From an uncultured Gemmatimonadota bacterium (GTDB lineage: Bacteria > Gemmatimonadota > Gemmatimonadetes > Gemmatimonadales > GWC2-71-9): a stretch of DNA of 7,996 nt. Below are positions 7,935-7,996 of this stretch, piece by piece. The notes beneath the pieces were generated by a model that saw only the letters and a program-made list of their open reading frames with translations, did not search any database and was not told the DNA's origin. The position numbers were made by a program, and so were the translations under genes. Where the stretch lies: positions 1-7,996 of the forward strand of contig CAMLHU010000095.1 of assembly GCA_946479825.1 (NCBI GenBank). Reading direction: 5' to 3'. Position 1 is the first letter of the stretch, and each line of letters starts with the position of its first letter.

Positions 7935-7996
7935 ATGCTGCATTTCACTTGGCTCGCGGCGGCGATTCACTTTGTCGCTCGCCTGTTCATGACCGA
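7935..7996 (+). CDS. Start of a small ORF, cut by the window end
   Basis: Only the first 20 codons are visible, beginning MLHFTWLAAAIHFVARLFMT. The start is supported by the near-perfect Shine-Dalgarno sequence upstream. The visible part is hydrophobic and could be a membrane anchor or the first helix of a small membrane protein. Nothing more can be said about its family; it may continue or stop just beyond the window. Confidence 0.55.
   Translation, partial: MLHFTWLAAAIHFVARLFMT

Overview
The window is a very GC-rich stretch of bacterial chromosome in which every supported gene reads on the + strand. Codon third positions are strongly G/C, which is why long but meaningless open frames also appear on the - strand. 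The household genes, the exported protein with an 'AAQA'-type signal-peptide end, and the regulatory genes would fit a Gemmatimonadota-like or other deep-branching high-GC Gram-negative bacterium. That assignment is inference from style only; no rRNA or marker gene is present.

Layout: (1) 12-950, a secreted class A beta-lactamase-type serine hydrolase. (2) A sigma-70-like promoter (968-996) and a short leader, then argF, ornithine carbamoyltransferase (1038-1937). (3) A heptamer-built inverted repeat (1942-2030), then gcvT, the glycine-cleavage T protein (2048-3154). (4) A second palindromic repeat (3155-3208) whose right arm supplies the ribosome-binding site of a MoaB/Mog-family molybdopterin gene (3215-3700). 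This overlaps by one base a sigma-54 activator with a degenerate receiver domain (3700-5211). (5) A promoter-bearing gap (5212-5320), then a two-gene unit: a multi-domain protein joining a 2x[4Fe-4S] ferredoxin, a [FeFe]-hydrogenase-like domain, a further Fe-S domain and a GGDEF diguanylate cyclase (5321-7042), overlapped by an uncharacterised 241-aa protein (7039-7764). (6) A structured untranslated leader of about 170 bases with a near-perfect Shine-Dalgarno sequence, leading into a small ORF cut by the window end (7935-7996).

The first half is ordinary metabolism: arginine synthesis, one-carbon/glycine metabolism and molybdenum cofactor synthesis. The second half is regulatory. The most interesting object is the 573-aa hydrogenase-like/GGDEF fusion. 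Its iron-sulfur ligands for conventional clusters are all present and its GGDEF domain looks fully active, but each position where a [FeFe]-hydrogenase would hold an H-cluster cysteine carries another residue. It therefore looks like a redox or ligand sensor built on a dead hydrogenase scaffold and wired to cyclic-di-GMP. The sigma-54 activator just upstream likewise has lost its phosphoacceptor aspartate, so it is probably controlled by something other than classical phosphorylation.
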